From: JAWCQZ01 sp038869515 [NCBI: Halobacteria archaeon]
Lineage (GTDB): Archaea; Halobacteriota; Syntropharchaeia; JACQPP01
Direction: 5' to 3'
DNA length: 64,000 bases
Assembly (NCBI GenBank): GCA_038869515.1
Contig: JAWCQZ010000002.1
Location: 62,001-126,000 of the forward strand
A program made the position numbers and the translations under genes. Under the pieces are notes generated by a model that saw only the letters and a program-made list of their open reading frames with translations, was not told the DNA's origin and made no database searches. Numbering within the stretch: the stretch's first letter is position 1; each line of letters opens with the position of its first letter. This document shows, in pieces, positions 7,217 through 16,486 of this stretch.

Positions 7217-8345
7217 GAGCGGCCTCCTCCGCCACGTCGCCGCCCTCTCCCGGGAACTCCCCCACCGGGGCTCCGCGACCCCGGAGGAGAGGAAGGGGGC
7301 GGAGTATGTGGCGGCCGAGATGCGCAAATCGGGCCTCGCGCCCTCCATCGAGGAGTTCACCTCGGTCTCCACCTTCTCCTGGACCTACATCGCCATCTAC
7401 GGCCTCGGCCTCGCCGGGTGGCTCCTCGGGCCCCTCTCTCTGCCCGCGGGTCTCGGGGCGGGCCTCGCGGGGCTCGCGCTCTTCTGGCTCGAAGTCAACA
7501 CCTACACGCCGCTGACCGCCCTCCTGCCCCACCGCCCGAGCCAGAACGTCATCGCCCGCGTCCGGCCCCGAGGGGAGAGGGCGGGGACCCTGGTCTTCAC
7601 CGCCCACGTTGACTCCTCGCGCTCCGCCTGGTTCTTCAACCCCTGCCGGGTCCACCGGTTTCGCTCCACCTTCCTGCTCACGACCGGCGCGATGGCGCTG
7701 GTCCCGGCGGCGCTGCTCCTCGGCTCCGCGTGGCCGCCCCTCTGGCTCCTCGGCCTTCCGGCGGCCGCCTCCCTCGCTTTCGGCATTGCGACCCTCGTCG
7801 ACCGGGAATGGCGTGGGGTCCAGGTCCCCGGGGCGACCGACAACGCCAGCGGGGTCGCGGTGCTCCTCGGGCTTGCCGAGGCGCTCGCCCGGGAGCCCCC
7901 CGCCCGGACCGAGGTGTGGCTGGTCGCGACAGGATGCGAGGAGGTGGGCCACACCGGGATGAAGCACCTGCTGAGGACCCACCGCGGTGAGCTTCGGGGG
8001 GCCCGCATCGTCAATATCGACCACGTGGGAGCGGGGGATGTGATGATAGTCTCGCAGGAAGGGATGCTCCTCCCCCGCTACCGGAGCGACCCCGTTCTGC
8101 TGGAGGCGGCCCGGCGGGCGGGCGAGCCCCTCGGGGTCCGGCCCCGGCCCTTCCACATCATGCTCAACGACTCCACCGCCGCCCTGGCCCGCGGATGCCC
8201 GGCCGTCGGCATCATGGCGATGAAGGGCGACTGCCTGCTGAACTGGCACTGGCCCACCGACACCTGGGAGAAGGTGGAGCCGGCGAACCTGGAGAGAGCC
8301 CTGGCGGTGGCGGAGGGGATTCTGCGGGCGGTAGGCGGAAAGTAA
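7206..8345 (+). CDS. Membrane-bound M28-family zinc peptidase
   Basis: A 379-residue protein combining an M28 aminopeptidase fold with transmembrane segments. The zinc ligands can be followed in order: His/Asp in FTAHVDSS, Asp in VPGATDNASG, the catalytic Glu pair in GCEEVGHTG, Asp in NIDHVGAGD, and His in NWHWPTD. Hydrophobic stretches lie at about residues 58-95 (YIAIYGLGLAGWLLG) and 155-195 (LLTTGAMALVPAALLLGSAW), the second inserted inside the catalytic domain. The start is GTG at 7206, overlapping the upstream stop. Its stop overlaps the start of the next gene (TAATG). Which side of the membrane the active site faces is not evident. Confidence 0.85.
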   Translation: MASESGLLRHVAALSRELPHRGSATPEERKGAEYVAAEMRKSGLAPSIEEFTSVSTFSWTYIAIYGLGLAGWLLGPLSLPAGLGAGLAGLALFWLEVNTYTPLTALLPHRPSQNVIARVRPRGERAGTLVFTAHVDSSRSAWFFNPCRVHRFRSTFLLTTGAMALVPAALLLGSAWPPLWLLGLPAAASLAFGIATLVDREWRGVQVPGATDNASGVAVLLGLAEALAREPPARTEVWLVATGCEEVGHTGMKHLLRTHRGELRGARIVNIDHVGAGDVMIVSQEGMLLPRYRSDPVLLEAARRAGEPLGVRPRPFHIMLNDSTAALARGCPAVGIMAMKGDCLLNWHWPTDTWEKVEPANLERALAVAEGILRAVGGK

Positions 8346-9214
8346 TGGTCTGGTTCTCCCCCGACGCAGTCCAAGCGGTCCAGTCCGCCCTCGCGCCCCT
8401 GGAGCCCCTCTGGCTCCTCCTGACCCGTCTCGGCGACGGCCCCCTCTACATTGTCCTCATGGGGCTCGCCTACTGGTGCGTGGACAAGTCGAAGGGGTTC
8501 CGGCTCGGGATGCTGCTCCTGGTCTCGGCCGAGGCGAACACCGCGGCCAAGGAGGCGTTCGCCGCTCCCCGCCCGCCCCGCGAACTGTGGCTCGACTCCA
8601 TGGTCGCCAAAGACCCGGCCGGCGGCGGCTTCGGCCTCCCGAGCGGGCACGCCCAGTCGGCGGCCGTCTTCTGGGGGGGCCTCCGGCTCCGGTGGAGGCT
8701 CTGGTGGCTGCTCCTCCTGGGACTCCCTCTCATCGCAGGGGTCTCCCTGAGCCGCATCGCCCTCGGGGTCCACTTCCCGGGAGACGTGGCGGGGGGCCTC
8801 CTGCTGGGCGGGCTCCTTCTCGGGCTCGACGCAAAGGGGGGCGACCGGCTCGCGAACTGGGGCGCGGGCCTCGCGGGCGGGGCGCGGTGGGCCCTCGCCC
8901 TCGTGCCCGGCCTCGCCGCCCTCGCCCTTCTCGCGTGGCGCCCGGTGGCCGACCTGGCGGGAACCGCGGGACTCCTGCTCGGATTCCCGGTCGGATACCT
9001 CATGGAGGCGCGCTGGGTCGGGATGTCGCGGCCCGTGGACCTGCGGCGGGCGGGGTTCCGCCTCGCCGTGGGCCTGGGGACGGTCTTCGTCTTCTACTAC
9101 GCCGGCACGGCCTTCGGGCGCACCGACCCCGCCGTGGCGTTCCCATCCAGTTTCGGGCTGGCGCTGATGGCGACGGTCGGGGCGCCGTGGGTGTTCCGCA
9201 AGCTGCGGCTTTGA
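8345..9214 (+). CDS. PAP2-superfamily membrane phosphatase
   Basis: A 289-residue multi-spanning protein with the three phosphatidic acid phosphatase motifs in order: KEAFAAPRPP (motif 1, K-x6-RP), GLPSGHAQ (motif 2, with the acid histidine) and SRIALGVHFPGDVAGG (motif 3, with the nucleophilic histidine). It probably dephosphorylates a polyprenyl or lipid phosphate at the membrane. It begins on the ATG overlapping the peptidase stop. The C-terminal hundred residues continue as further membrane helices (ALVPGLAALALLAW, LGTVFVFYYAGTAF), longer than the minimal PAP2 core. Confidence 0.88.
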   Translation: MVWFSPDAVQAVQSALAPLEPLWLLLTRLGDGPLYIVLMGLAYWCVDKSKGFRLGMLLLVSAEANTAAKEAFAAPRPPRELWLDSMVAKDPAGGGFGLPSGHAQSAAVFWGGLRLRWRLWWLLLLGLPLIAGVSLSRIALGVHFPGDVAGGLLLGGLLLGLDAKGGDRLANWGAGLAGGARWALALVPGLAALALLAWRPVADLAGTAGLLLGFPVGYLMEARWVGMSRPVDLRRAGFRLAVGLGTVFVFYYAGTAFGRTDPAVAFPSSFGLALMATVGAPWVFRKLRL

Positions 9215-9233
9215 TGGGCTCTGCGATTGCGGG

Positions 9234-10133
9234 TTAATCCAAAAACCTCACGCCCTCGGCCGCCCTCAACTTCCCCTCCACCTTCGTCTCCCGGTGGAGA
9301 CGGATGCGCTTCCCCTCCACCGAGCCCCGGACCCGGCATCCCGGAGCGAGGAAGACCGTCGCCTTGGAGACCACCGAGCCGTGGATGTCGGCGCCGGAGG
9401 CGACCTGGATGTTGCCCCGCGCCCGCAGGGAGCCGACCAGGACCGTGTCGGGACCCACCTCGGCCCGGGCCGCCTCGATGTTCCCGAGGAGGCGGCACTC
9501 CCGCCCCGCGCGGAAGGCCCGGGAGGTCCGGATGGAGTCGGGCTCGACGGTCGAGCCGGGGGGGACGATGAGGGACTTCGACTGCGCCTCGAGGGTCTCG
9601 AAGAGTTTCTCCAGGCCCTGCTTGCCCGAGAGCCCGAGGACGGTGGCGAGGTAGAACAGGATGAAGAGGATGACCGGGTAGGGGTTCTGGAGGGTGAGGG
9701 TCCCGGTGGACTCGAAGCCCCCCGCGACGGCCGCGCCCTGGCCCAGCGTGAGGTCCCCCGCGGCGGCCAGTTTCCCCTCCACTTTGGCCAACTCCCCGAG
9801 GGAGACGTCGCCCCCCGCCCGGGCGTCGCCGCCGATGCGCGCCATGCGGTCGAGGCGCAGGTCCTCCTCGGCCGCGACGTCCCCCGAGACCTCCACCCGG
9901 GGACCCACGAACACGGAGAGGCCCGAGAGGCCGTAGGAGATTTTCGAGCCCTCGCCCACGAAGATGTCGGCATCGGCGGTCACGGTCTGCTCGTCGAAGA
10001 CGCACCCCTCGGGGACGACGAAGGCGGAGAAGAGTTGCTCTTGGACGGTCTCGGGGGCGACGGGGATGGAATCGGGGGAAGGTTTGGATTTGGGCTTACT
10101 GTCTTTCGATTTCGGTTGGAGGGTTTGGGCCAC
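9234..10133 (-). CDS. Bactofilin-like polymer-forming protein with a central membrane segment
   Basis: A 299-residue protein of repeated short beta-strand turns typical of bactofilin/left-handed-helix polymers: IFVGEGSKISYGLSG, ARIGGDARAGGDVSLGE, VEGKLAAAGDLTLGQG, and in the second half VLVGSLRARGNIQVASGAD and IHGSVVSKATVFLAPG. Between the two arrays, near residues 153-172, is a single hydrophobic helix (YPVILFILFYLATVLGLSG). Such proteins build filaments or scaffolds under the membrane in bacteria; the role here is inference. The start is GTG at 10133 with a TATA box 27 nt upstream. The gene stands alone and converges on the PAP2 gene. Confidence 0.78.
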   Translation of the reverse strand: MAQTLQPKSKDSKPKSKPSPDSIPVAPETVQEQLFSAFVVPEGCVFDEQTVTADADIFVGEGSKISYGLSGLSVFVGPRVEVSGDVAAEEDLRLDRMARIGGDARAGGDVSLGELAKVEGKLAAAGDLTLGQGAAVAGGFESTGTLTLQNPYPVILFILFYLATVLGLSGKQGLEKLFETLEAQSKSLIVPPGSTVEPDSIRTSRAFRAGRECRLLGNIEAARAEVGPDTVLVGSLRARGNIQVASGADIHGSVVSKATVFLAPGCRVRGSVEGKRIRLHRETKVEGKLRAAEGVRFLD

Positions 10134-10154
10134 GTGGAGGGGTTTTCGGTCGCG

Positions 10155-10167
10155 TCTATATACTTTC
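10155..10167 (-). promoter_or_regulatory. TATA box of the bactofilin-like gene
   Basis: Minus-strand AAAGTATATAG, centred about 27 nt before the GTG start at 10133, is one of the clearest TATA boxes in the window. It supports the GTG start and a leaderless mRNA. Confidence 0.65.
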
Positions 10168-10251
10168 TAAACTGCGCATTTTGGCCATTCTGAGCAAGCG
10201 CCGCGAAAAAAACGGAAGAAAGGTTGAAAGGCCCGAATCCCCACTCCCCCC

Positions 10252-11847
<1,596 letters not shown>

Positions 11848-11950
11848 AATCAAAAACAGACAGCAACGGGTCCCCGGCCCGTCCGTGGAGACGACCCGCG
11901 AAACCCGGGATAATCTTTTTCCGCCCGGCCGATTTTGGGGTTTCCGGGAG

Positions 11951-12334
11951 ATGGCGACCCTGGAAGAGTTGCGGGAAGAGACCCGGCGCATCGACCGGCA
12001 GCTGCTGGAGCTCATCGCGAAGCGCACGACGATGGGGCACACCATCGTGGAACTGAAGCGGCAGAAGGGGATGGAGCTCTACGACGAGGCGCACATCCGG
12101 GAGGTCCTCCAGATGGCGCGGGACTACGCCAAGAAGAACCGGCTCCACTCCAAGTCCCTCCAGCAGATTTTCGACATCCTCATCGAGATGCGGATGCACC
12201 AGGAGCTGGAGGACGTGGGACAATCCCTGGAGGCCGCCGGGGCCGCGTCTCCCTCCGGCGGAGAGGGGAAGCGGAAGGGCGGGCTGTTCGATTTCAGGCG
12301 CGACGTCGCCCTCGGAAGCCGGAAGCCGAAGTGA
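11951..12334 (+). CDS. aroQ: Chorismate mutase, AroQ class
   Basis: A 127-residue all-helical AroQ-type chorismate mutase converting chorismate to prephenate for Phe/Tyr synthesis. The N-terminal LEELREETRRIDRQLLELIAK gives the first active-site arginine and the dimer helix, with R/K positions in AKRTTMGHTIVELKRQKG, then YDEAHIREVL. The aspartate-to-Arg-Glu spacing is two residues longer than the D-x-x-R-E common in the family. The tail (GEGKRKGGLFDFRRD) is low-complexity and basic. ATG 11951 is preferred over an upstream ATG at 11885 because the domain begins there. The stop codon is the first base triplet of the 100-bp repeat element. A second mutase domain is at 35386. Confidence 0.85.
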   Translation: MATLEELREETRRIDRQLLELIAKRTTMGHTIVELKRQKGMELYDEAHIREVLQMARDYAKKNRLHSKSLQQIFDILIEMRMHQELEDVGQSLEAAGAASPSGGEGKRKGGLFDFRRDVALGSRKPK

Positions 12335-12430
12335 CAGAACTCGCGCTCGCTGCGCTCGCGCGAGTTCTGCGACGCCCCGGCCTGAAGCCCGGGGCGTCCG
12401 CCGGCGGGCCTTTTAAGAATTTTCGCGCAG
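12332..12430. repeat. 100-bp double-hairpin repeat, copy 1
   Basis: Begins at the TGA of the chorismate mutase gene. In order it holds a near-perfect hairpin (CAGAACTCGCGC ... GCGCGAGTTCTG), a second GC hairpin (GCCCCGG ... CCGGGGC), CCGCCGGCGGG, then CCTTTTAAGAATTTTCGCGC, whose TTTTAAG part looks like an archaeal TATA box. The copy at 54803-54903 differs by two substitutions and a 2-nt indel. It could end the upstream transcript and start the downstream one (RaSEA ATG about 60 nt further on); function is inference. Confidence 0.85.
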
Positions 12431-12477
12431 TGAAGCGCGGGGAAAGGGAGAAGTAGAGTCCCCTCCCAGGGCCGTTC

Positions 12478-13479
12478 ATGGGCATGGACACCAGCGGGGA
12501 CCCGACCGTCCCCATCGCCGTCTGGAAGGGGCGGGAGCTCCTGAAGCCTGGAGAGCCCGCCGACTCCCTGACCATCATCCTCCGGACAGTCGGGTGCTCC
12601 TGGGGCCGCTGCCTCATGTGCGGCTTTTTCAACATGACCTCCCCGGGCCTCGTCGCCTCCGACGCGCTCATCACCCAGTACGAGTCAGCGATGTCCGAGT
12701 GCCCCGAGGGGGCCGTCATCAAGCTCTACACTTCGGGCTCCTTCTACGACGCGAAGGAGGTCCCTCCCGAAGCCCAGGAGGAGATTCTCAAGAGGCTGGC
12801 CGGCGACCCCCGCCCCCGGAAGGTCATCATCGAGACGATGCCGGAATACATCACCCCGGAGATTTTCCGCCTCCCGGTCCCCCCGGGGCTCGAGTTCGCC
12901 ATCGGCCTCGAGTCCTCCAGCGACTACGTCCGGGACAGGTGCGTGGTGAAGGGGTTCACCTGGGAGGGGTTCAAGCGCGCCTGCGGGGTGGCCCGGGACC
13001 ACGGCGCCACCGTCAAGGCCTACACCATCCTGAAGCCCCCCTTCCTCACCGAGGCGGACGCCATCGAGGACGCCGTGAAGACCTGCCGGGACGCCTTCTC
13101 GGTCCCCAACGTGACCACCGTCTCCATGAACCTCTGCAACGTCCAGCGGAACACGCCGGTGGAGCGGCTGTGGCGGCGGGGCGAGTTCCGGCCCCCCTGG
13201 CTCTGGAGCGCCACCGAGGCCCTGGGGCGGATGCGCTCCGAGGCCCCGGCCGACCGGGTGGTGATTTCGGACCCCCTGGCCGCGGGCTCCCCCCGGGGCC
13301 CCCACAACTGCGGCGAGTGCGACGCGGGCTTCGCGGCCGCCATCCGCCGCTACGACCTGAGCCAGGACCCGGCGGAGTTCGGGGGGCTCTCCTGCGGGTG
13401 CCGCGACGTGTGGAGGACGGTCCTGGAACTGGAAGACCACGCCTTCGGAGCGCCGCTCGTCGAAGCGCGGGTTCGATAG
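12478..13479 (+). CDS. raSEA: Archaeosine biosynthesis radical SAM protein RaSEA
   Basis: A 333-residue radical SAM enzyme of the Elp3-like group that works with ArcS to convert preQ0-lysine at tRNA position 15 into archaeosine. The cluster motif is TVGCSWGRCLMCGFF (C-x4-C-x2-C). Other family signatures are LYTSGSFYDAKEVP, IIETMPEYITPEIF, AIGLESSSDYVRDRCVVKG, KAYTILKPPFLTEADAI, and a C-terminal cysteine group (HNCGECDAGF, LSCGCRDVW). It starts at ATG 12478, about 60 nt after the TATA-like tract of the 100-bp repeat. The partner arcS is not in the window. Confidence 0.92.
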   Translation: MGMDTSGDPTVPIAVWKGRELLKPGEPADSLTIILRTVGCSWGRCLMCGFFNMTSPGLVASDALITQYESAMSECPEGAVIKLYTSGSFYDAKEVPPEAQEEILKRLAGDPRPRKVIIETMPEYITPEIFRLPVPPGLEFAIGLESSSDYVRDRCVVKGFTWEGFKRACGVARDHGATVKAYTILKPPFLTEADAIEDAVKTCRDAFSVPNVTTVSMNLCNVQRNTPVERLWRRGEFRPPWLWSATEALGRMRSEAPADRVVISDPLAAGSPRGPHNCGECDAGFAAAIRRYDLSQDPAEFGGLSCGCRDVWRTVLELEDHAFGAPLVEARVR

Positions 13480-13510
13480 ACCCTCTGCCGCGTCGCCTGT
13501 CCGTTCATTC

Positions 13511-13551
13511 GTTGCCGACGGGACGGGAGGGTTTCCGAGTGGACCGGCAAC
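13511..13551. repeat. 37-bp dispersed repeat, copy 1
   Basis: Lies between two convergent genes, with outer arms GTTGCCG/CGGCAAC. Its 37-bp core (13515-13551) matches 32877-32913 at 31 of 37 positions; a third, shorter copy is at 48161-48188. The shared centre reads ACGRGAGGGTTYCCGAG. It may act as a bidirectional terminator at this site. Confidence 0.6.
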
Positions 13552-14111
13552 TAAGGCCGCTCCAGGCGCACGGTCAGCTCGCCCCGGACGGAGACGTCGA
13601 AGGCGGGCCGGAACCCCGGAACCAGGAACCCCAGGAACCCCTCCAGATAGGCGGTCGTCGCCGCGACGAAGATTTCGCCCTCCAGGCCGGCCAGGAGGTC
13701 GCCGTGGGGGAGCCCCCGGACGCGGAACGCCCAGCGGCGCGGCCCGGCCTCGACCACCTCTGCCTCGGCTCCGGCCAGGAGGGCGGCCGCCTCCAGGAGG
13801 GCCGCCGGATCGCCGCCGGGCGGCAGGGAAGAGGCCATGCGCTTGCCCTCCTCCGCCCCGGCCTCCCGGTAGACCTCCAGGAGCCGGGCCCGGGCGTCGG
13901 GGCTGGCCGCGGCCGCCCGCTGGAGGGCGCGGCCCTGGAGCTCCGCCCGCGGGGAGGCGAGGCCCCGCCGGGCCGGCGAGATGCTTCCCCAGGTGGCCGC
14001 GAACTTCCGGTAGCGCGCCTCGCGCCTCGGGTCCTTCTCCGCGGGCGTCACGGGTTCCTCCTGCCGGAAGGGCCTCCGGTTTCCGAGGGCGGGCGGGTTC
14101 TCATGGGTCAT
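13551..14111 (-). CDS. Hypothetical protein in the Lrp-regulator operon
   Basis: A 186-residue soluble protein that I do not recognise. An Ala/Arg-rich helical N-half (RGLASPRAELQGRALQRAAA) is followed by an alpha/beta C-half (EAEVVEAGPRRWAFRVRGL, EIFVAATTAYLEGFLGFLVPG, FDVSVRGELTVRLERP) that could be a small ligand-binding fold. It begins on the ATGA overlapping the stop of the preceding membrane protein and is the last gene of the three-gene series led by an Lrp-type regulator. There is no signal peptide or metal motif. Confidence 0.6.
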   Translation of the reverse strand: MTHENPPALGNRRPFRQEEPVTPAEKDPRREARYRKFAATWGSISPARRGLASPRAELQGRALQRAAAASPDARARLLEVYREAGAEEGKRMASSLPPGGDPAALLEAAALLAGAEAEVVEAGPRRWAFRVRGLPHGDLLAGLEGEIFVAATTAYLEGFLGFLVPGFRPAFDVSVRGELTVRLERP

Positions 14112-14401
14112 TTCCGGAGCGCGGACCAGAACACCAGAAAGATGCCGGGCAACTGGAAGAGGAGGGAGACGAAGTAGCCCTCCTCGATGGTGGCGAAGAC
14201 CTTCGTCTGGAGGAGGACCTGGAAGACGACCCAGTAGAACACCCCGATGTTGCTCCCGAAGACGAGGAGGAAGAGGCCCATCGCCAGGAAGATGAGTTTC
14301 GAGTCCCGGGTGGCCTTGTAGGCGTTCCAGATGAAGATGAGGAGGGCGCCGCCGACGAGGTAGGTGATGGCGGCCAGGGCGGCCACGAGCTCCGCGGCCA
14401 T
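14108..14401 (-). CDS. Small membrane protein, three predicted helices
   Basis: A 97-residue hydrophobic protein with three membrane segments: VAALAAITYLVGGALLIFIW, LIFLAMGLFLLVFGSNIGVF and YFVSLLFQLPGIFLVFW. The second loop contains WVVFQVLLQTKVFATIEEG. It has no recognised family. It starts 10 nt after the Lrp-type regulator and overlaps the next gene by 4 nt, so it is probably co-regulated and membrane-associated with that hypothetical protein. The first residues (MAAELVAAL) are too short for a cleaved signal peptide. Confidence 0.65.
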   Translation of the reverse strand: MAAELVAALAAITYLVGGALLIFIWNAYKATRDSKLIFLAMGLFLLVFGSNIGVFYWVVFQVLLQTKVFATIEEGYFVSLLFQLPGIFLVFWSALRK

Positions 14402-14411
14402 CAGGCCCTCC

Positions 14412-14894
14412 CTAGTCGAGGTGGCATGGGACCTCCTTGTGACGCCGGGTGGTCAAGAAGGTCGTGGCGTCGAGGACGCCGTCGAGGCCGGAGAGCACCC
14501 GCAGCACCGCCTCCTTCAGGGAGGGGACCGAGTCGGTGCGGACCTTCGCCAGGAGGTCGTAGGGCTCCAGCAGTTCGTAGATTTCGAGGACCGGGGCCAT
14601 CTCGCGGAGCCGCTCCACGACGGCGTTCTTGCGCTCGGGCCGGACCCGGATGGCGAGAAAGGCGGTCATGGAGCGGTTCACCGACTCGGGGTTCACCACC
14701 AGGGTGAAACGCTCGATGACGCCCGATGAGGAGAGCCGGCGGACCCGGTTCATGACCGTGGAGGTGGAGACCCCGGTCTCCCGGGCCATGTCGTGGAAGG
14801 TGGCGCGGCCGTCCCGGGCGAGGCGGCGGAGGATGGCCCAGTCCACCCTGTCGAATTTGGGCGGGCGGGTCCGGGGGGGGGCGCGGGGGCCCAT
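14412..14894 (-). CDS. Lrp/AsnC-family transcriptional regulator
   Basis: The mature frame starts at MGPRAPP (14894) and gives 160 residues. An N-terminal winged helix-turn-helix (FDRVDWAILRRLARDGRATF, DMARETGVSTSTVMNRVRRL) is followed by an RAM-type ligand/oligomerisation domain (FLAIRVRPERKNAVVERL, EIYELLEPYDLLAKVRTDS). The 34 codons upstream of MGPRAPP lack Lrp similarity and would include the promoter. A TATA-like AAATTTAT sits 28 nt before the chosen start. It heads an operon with a membrane protein and an unknown protein and is divergent from biotin ligase. Confidence 0.85.
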   Translation of the reverse strand: MGPRAPPRTRPPKFDRVDWAILRRLARDGRATFHDMARETGVSTSTVMNRVRRLSSSGVIERFTLVVNPESVNRSMTAFLAIRVRPERKNAVVERLREMAPVLEIYELLEPYDLLAKVRTDSVPSLKEAVLRVLSGLDGVLDATTFLTTRRHKEVPCHLD

Positions 14895-14918
14895 CGGCCT
14901 CCATGGGCGGGGGCAGGG

Positions 14919-14927
14919 ATAAATTTG
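14919..14927 (-). promoter_or_regulatory. TATA box of the Lrp-type regulator
   Basis: ATAAATTTG (plus-strand reading), about 28 nt before the minus-strand ATG at 14894. It supports the shorter start of the regulator. Confidence 0.5.
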
Positions 14928-14947
14928 TGGATTTCTGAAAATATCTG

Positions 14948-14957
14948 AAAATAATTC
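14948..14957 (+). promoter_or_regulatory. TATA box of biotin ligase
   Basis: AAAATAATTC, about 26 nt before ATG 14978. It supports that start over the internal ATG at 15005. The nearby ATATC/ATTTC direct tracts at 14931-14946 could be a regulator site, but I cannot define one. Confidence 0.5.
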
Positions 14958-14977
14958 GACGCCGGAGGGGAAAACCC

Positions 14978-15691
14978 ATGGCCGGAGAGGGGGCATGGCG
15001 ACCCATGGAGCCCCTTCTGGGCTGCCAGATCCACACTCTCCCGGAGGTGGACTCGACCAACCGGGCCCTCCGGGACCTCGCGCGCCGGGGGGCCCCCGAG
15101 GGGACGGTGGTCATGGCGGAGAGGCAGACCGCCGGCCGGGGGCGGCTGGACAGGTCGTGGGAGTCGCCTCCGGGGGGGCTCTACCTCTCGGTCCTCCTGC
15201 GGCCGGTGCCCCTCCTCCCCCTGCGCCTCGGGGTCGCGGCGGCCCGGGCGGTCGAGGAGATGTGCGGGTTCGGCCCGGAACTCAAATGGCCGAACGACCT
15301 ACTGGCCGACGGGAGGAAACTGGCTGGAATCCTGGTGGAGGCCGAGGAGCCGTGGGCCGTGGCGGGCATCGGCGTCAACGTCCAGACCGAAGAGCTCTCC
15401 CCGGAGGTGGCCAACACCGCCACCTCCCTGCGCCTCCTCGGCCACCGGGTCTCCCCGCCGGAACTGGCGCGGGTGGTGCTCCAGGAACTGGAGGCGGTCT
15501 ACCGGGGCCCCTTCCGCATCGCCTACTACGAGGCGCGGTGCGGGACCCTGGGGCGCAGGGTCCAGGTCGAGACGGCCGGCGGGAGCGTGACCGGGGTCGC
15601 CCGGAGGCTCGACCCCGACGGGGCGCTCGTGGTGGAAACCGCCGACGGGGAGGCCCGGATCCTGGCGGGGGATGTCGTCCACTTGAGATAG
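14978..15691 (+). CDS. birA: Biotin--[acetyl-CoA-carboxylase] ligase
   Basis: A 237-residue biotin protein ligase that activates biotin with ATP and attaches it to the carrier lysine. The catalytic signature is clear: TVVMAERQTAGRGRLDRSW (biotinyl-AMP loop), GGLYLSVLLRP, LKWPNDLLADGRKLAGIL and GIGVNVQ. The C-terminal SH3-like domain follows (GRRVQVETAGG, GVARRLDPDGALVVE). There is no N-terminal helix-turn-helix, so it is a mono-functional ligase, not a BirA repressor. It serves the two biotin carboxylase systems in this window. The gene is divergent from the Lrp-type regulator. Confidence 0.93.
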   Translation: MAGEGAWRPMEPLLGCQIHTLPEVDSTNRALRDLARRGAPEGTVVMAERQTAGRGRLDRSWESPPGGLYLSVLLRPVPLLPLRLGVAAARAVEEMCGFGPELKWPNDLLADGRKLAGILVEAEEPWAVAGIGVNVQTEELSPEVANTATSLRLLGHRVSPPELARVVLQELEAVYRGPFRIAYYEARCGTLGRRVQVETAGGSVTGVARRLDPDGALVVETADGEARILAGDVVHLR

Positions 15692-15700
15692 CCAGGCCGG

Positions 15701-16486
15701 TTATCGCGCCCGCGGCCGGACGCGGACGCGCATCGCGTAGCCCACGGCTCCGCCGACCATGAGGGCGTCGAGGAGCAGCGCCTGCGCGAGGCCGATCCCG
15801 GCGGGGGCGGCCTCGGGGACCGCCGCGGCCGCGGGCGCCCCGGGCGGGAGCCAGTCCGCGTTCCGGGTGAATGCGTTGAAGAGTCCCCCGGAGGCCAGCC
15901 CGGAGCCGCCGGACGGAAGCAGGACCGAAGGGTTGTCGCGGGGTCCCGGGGGCTGCGGGAGGGCGGGCTCCCCGCCGCCGCCTGCGGCCGCTCCCCCCGC
16001 GGCGGCCGGGGCGGCCCCGGGCGGGGGCGGCGCGGGGTCTGTGATGGGGGGCGGCCCGTGCTCCTCCCAGATGCACGAGTCGCAGGAGCGGATCTGGATG
16101 TGGACAAGGGAGAGCGGGAGGTCGGTGACGATGGGGAGGACCGCCTTGCCCGTGGAGTTCGTGGTCTCGACGCTGGTGACCTGCTCTCCGAGGGCGGTCC
16201 CGCGGGCCCCCCACCCGGGGACGGCGGCCCCGTTGTTGGTCACCGTCACGGTGTAGTAGCCCTGGAAGAGGGTGAATGAGGCCCCCCCGTAGGAGACAGT
16301 GGTGGAACTGATTTTGCTGGCGTCGGTGGAGACTTCCAGGGCGGAGGCGGAGCCCGCCAGGAGCAGCAGCGAGAGGGTGACCCATATGGCGGTCCCGCGG
16401 AATCCGCCCCGAACGAAGCGAGGGGCAGGGTTCCGCGCCCCGCGCGATGCGAGCGAAGCCAGCCGAGAGCGAAGAGGAGGGCTCAT
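15701..16486 (-). CDS. Secreted/anchored partner of the giant surface protein
   Basis: A 261-residue protein with an N-terminal hydrophobic signal (TAIWVTLSLLLLAGSASA) preceded by about 30 Arg/Ser-rich residues, an extracellular beta-rich domain (TVSYGGASFTLFQGYYTVTV), a CDSC pair, a long Pro/Gly/Ala linker, and a C-terminal membrane helix (ALLLDALMVGGAVGYAMRV) with a basic cytoplasmic end. It starts on the ATGA overlapping the stop of the 3333-residue protein, so translation is coupled. The larger protein has no C-terminal anchor of its own, so this could be its membrane tether; that is inference. Part of the N-terminal leader is encoded by a hairpin repeat at 16397-16436. Confidence 0.72.
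   Translation of the reverse strand: MSPPLRSRLASLASRGARNPAPRFVRGGFRGTAIWVTLSLLLLAGSASALEVSTDASKISSTTVSYGGASFTLFQGYYTVTVTNNGAAVPGWGARGTALGEQVTSVETTNSTGKAVLPIVTDLPLSLVHIQIRSCDSCIWEEHGPPPITDPAPPPPGAAPAAAGGAAAGGGGEPALPQPPGPRDNPSVLLPSGGSGLASGGLFNAFTRNADWLPPGAPAAAAVPEAAPAGIGLAQALLLDALMVGGAVGYAMRVRVRPRAR
16397..16436. repeat. GCGGAATCC...GGGTTCCGC hairpin element, copy 2
   Basis: A 14-bp stem (GCGGAATCCGCCCC with GGGGCAGGGTTCCGC, one bulge) around the loop GAACGAAGCGA, lying inside the 5' codons of the anchored partner gene, just before its signal peptide. In the reverse orientation the arms and loop match the element at 5880-5931. Both copies encode an ARNPA...GGFR-like peptide when read in the coding direction. 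Confidence 0.65.
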
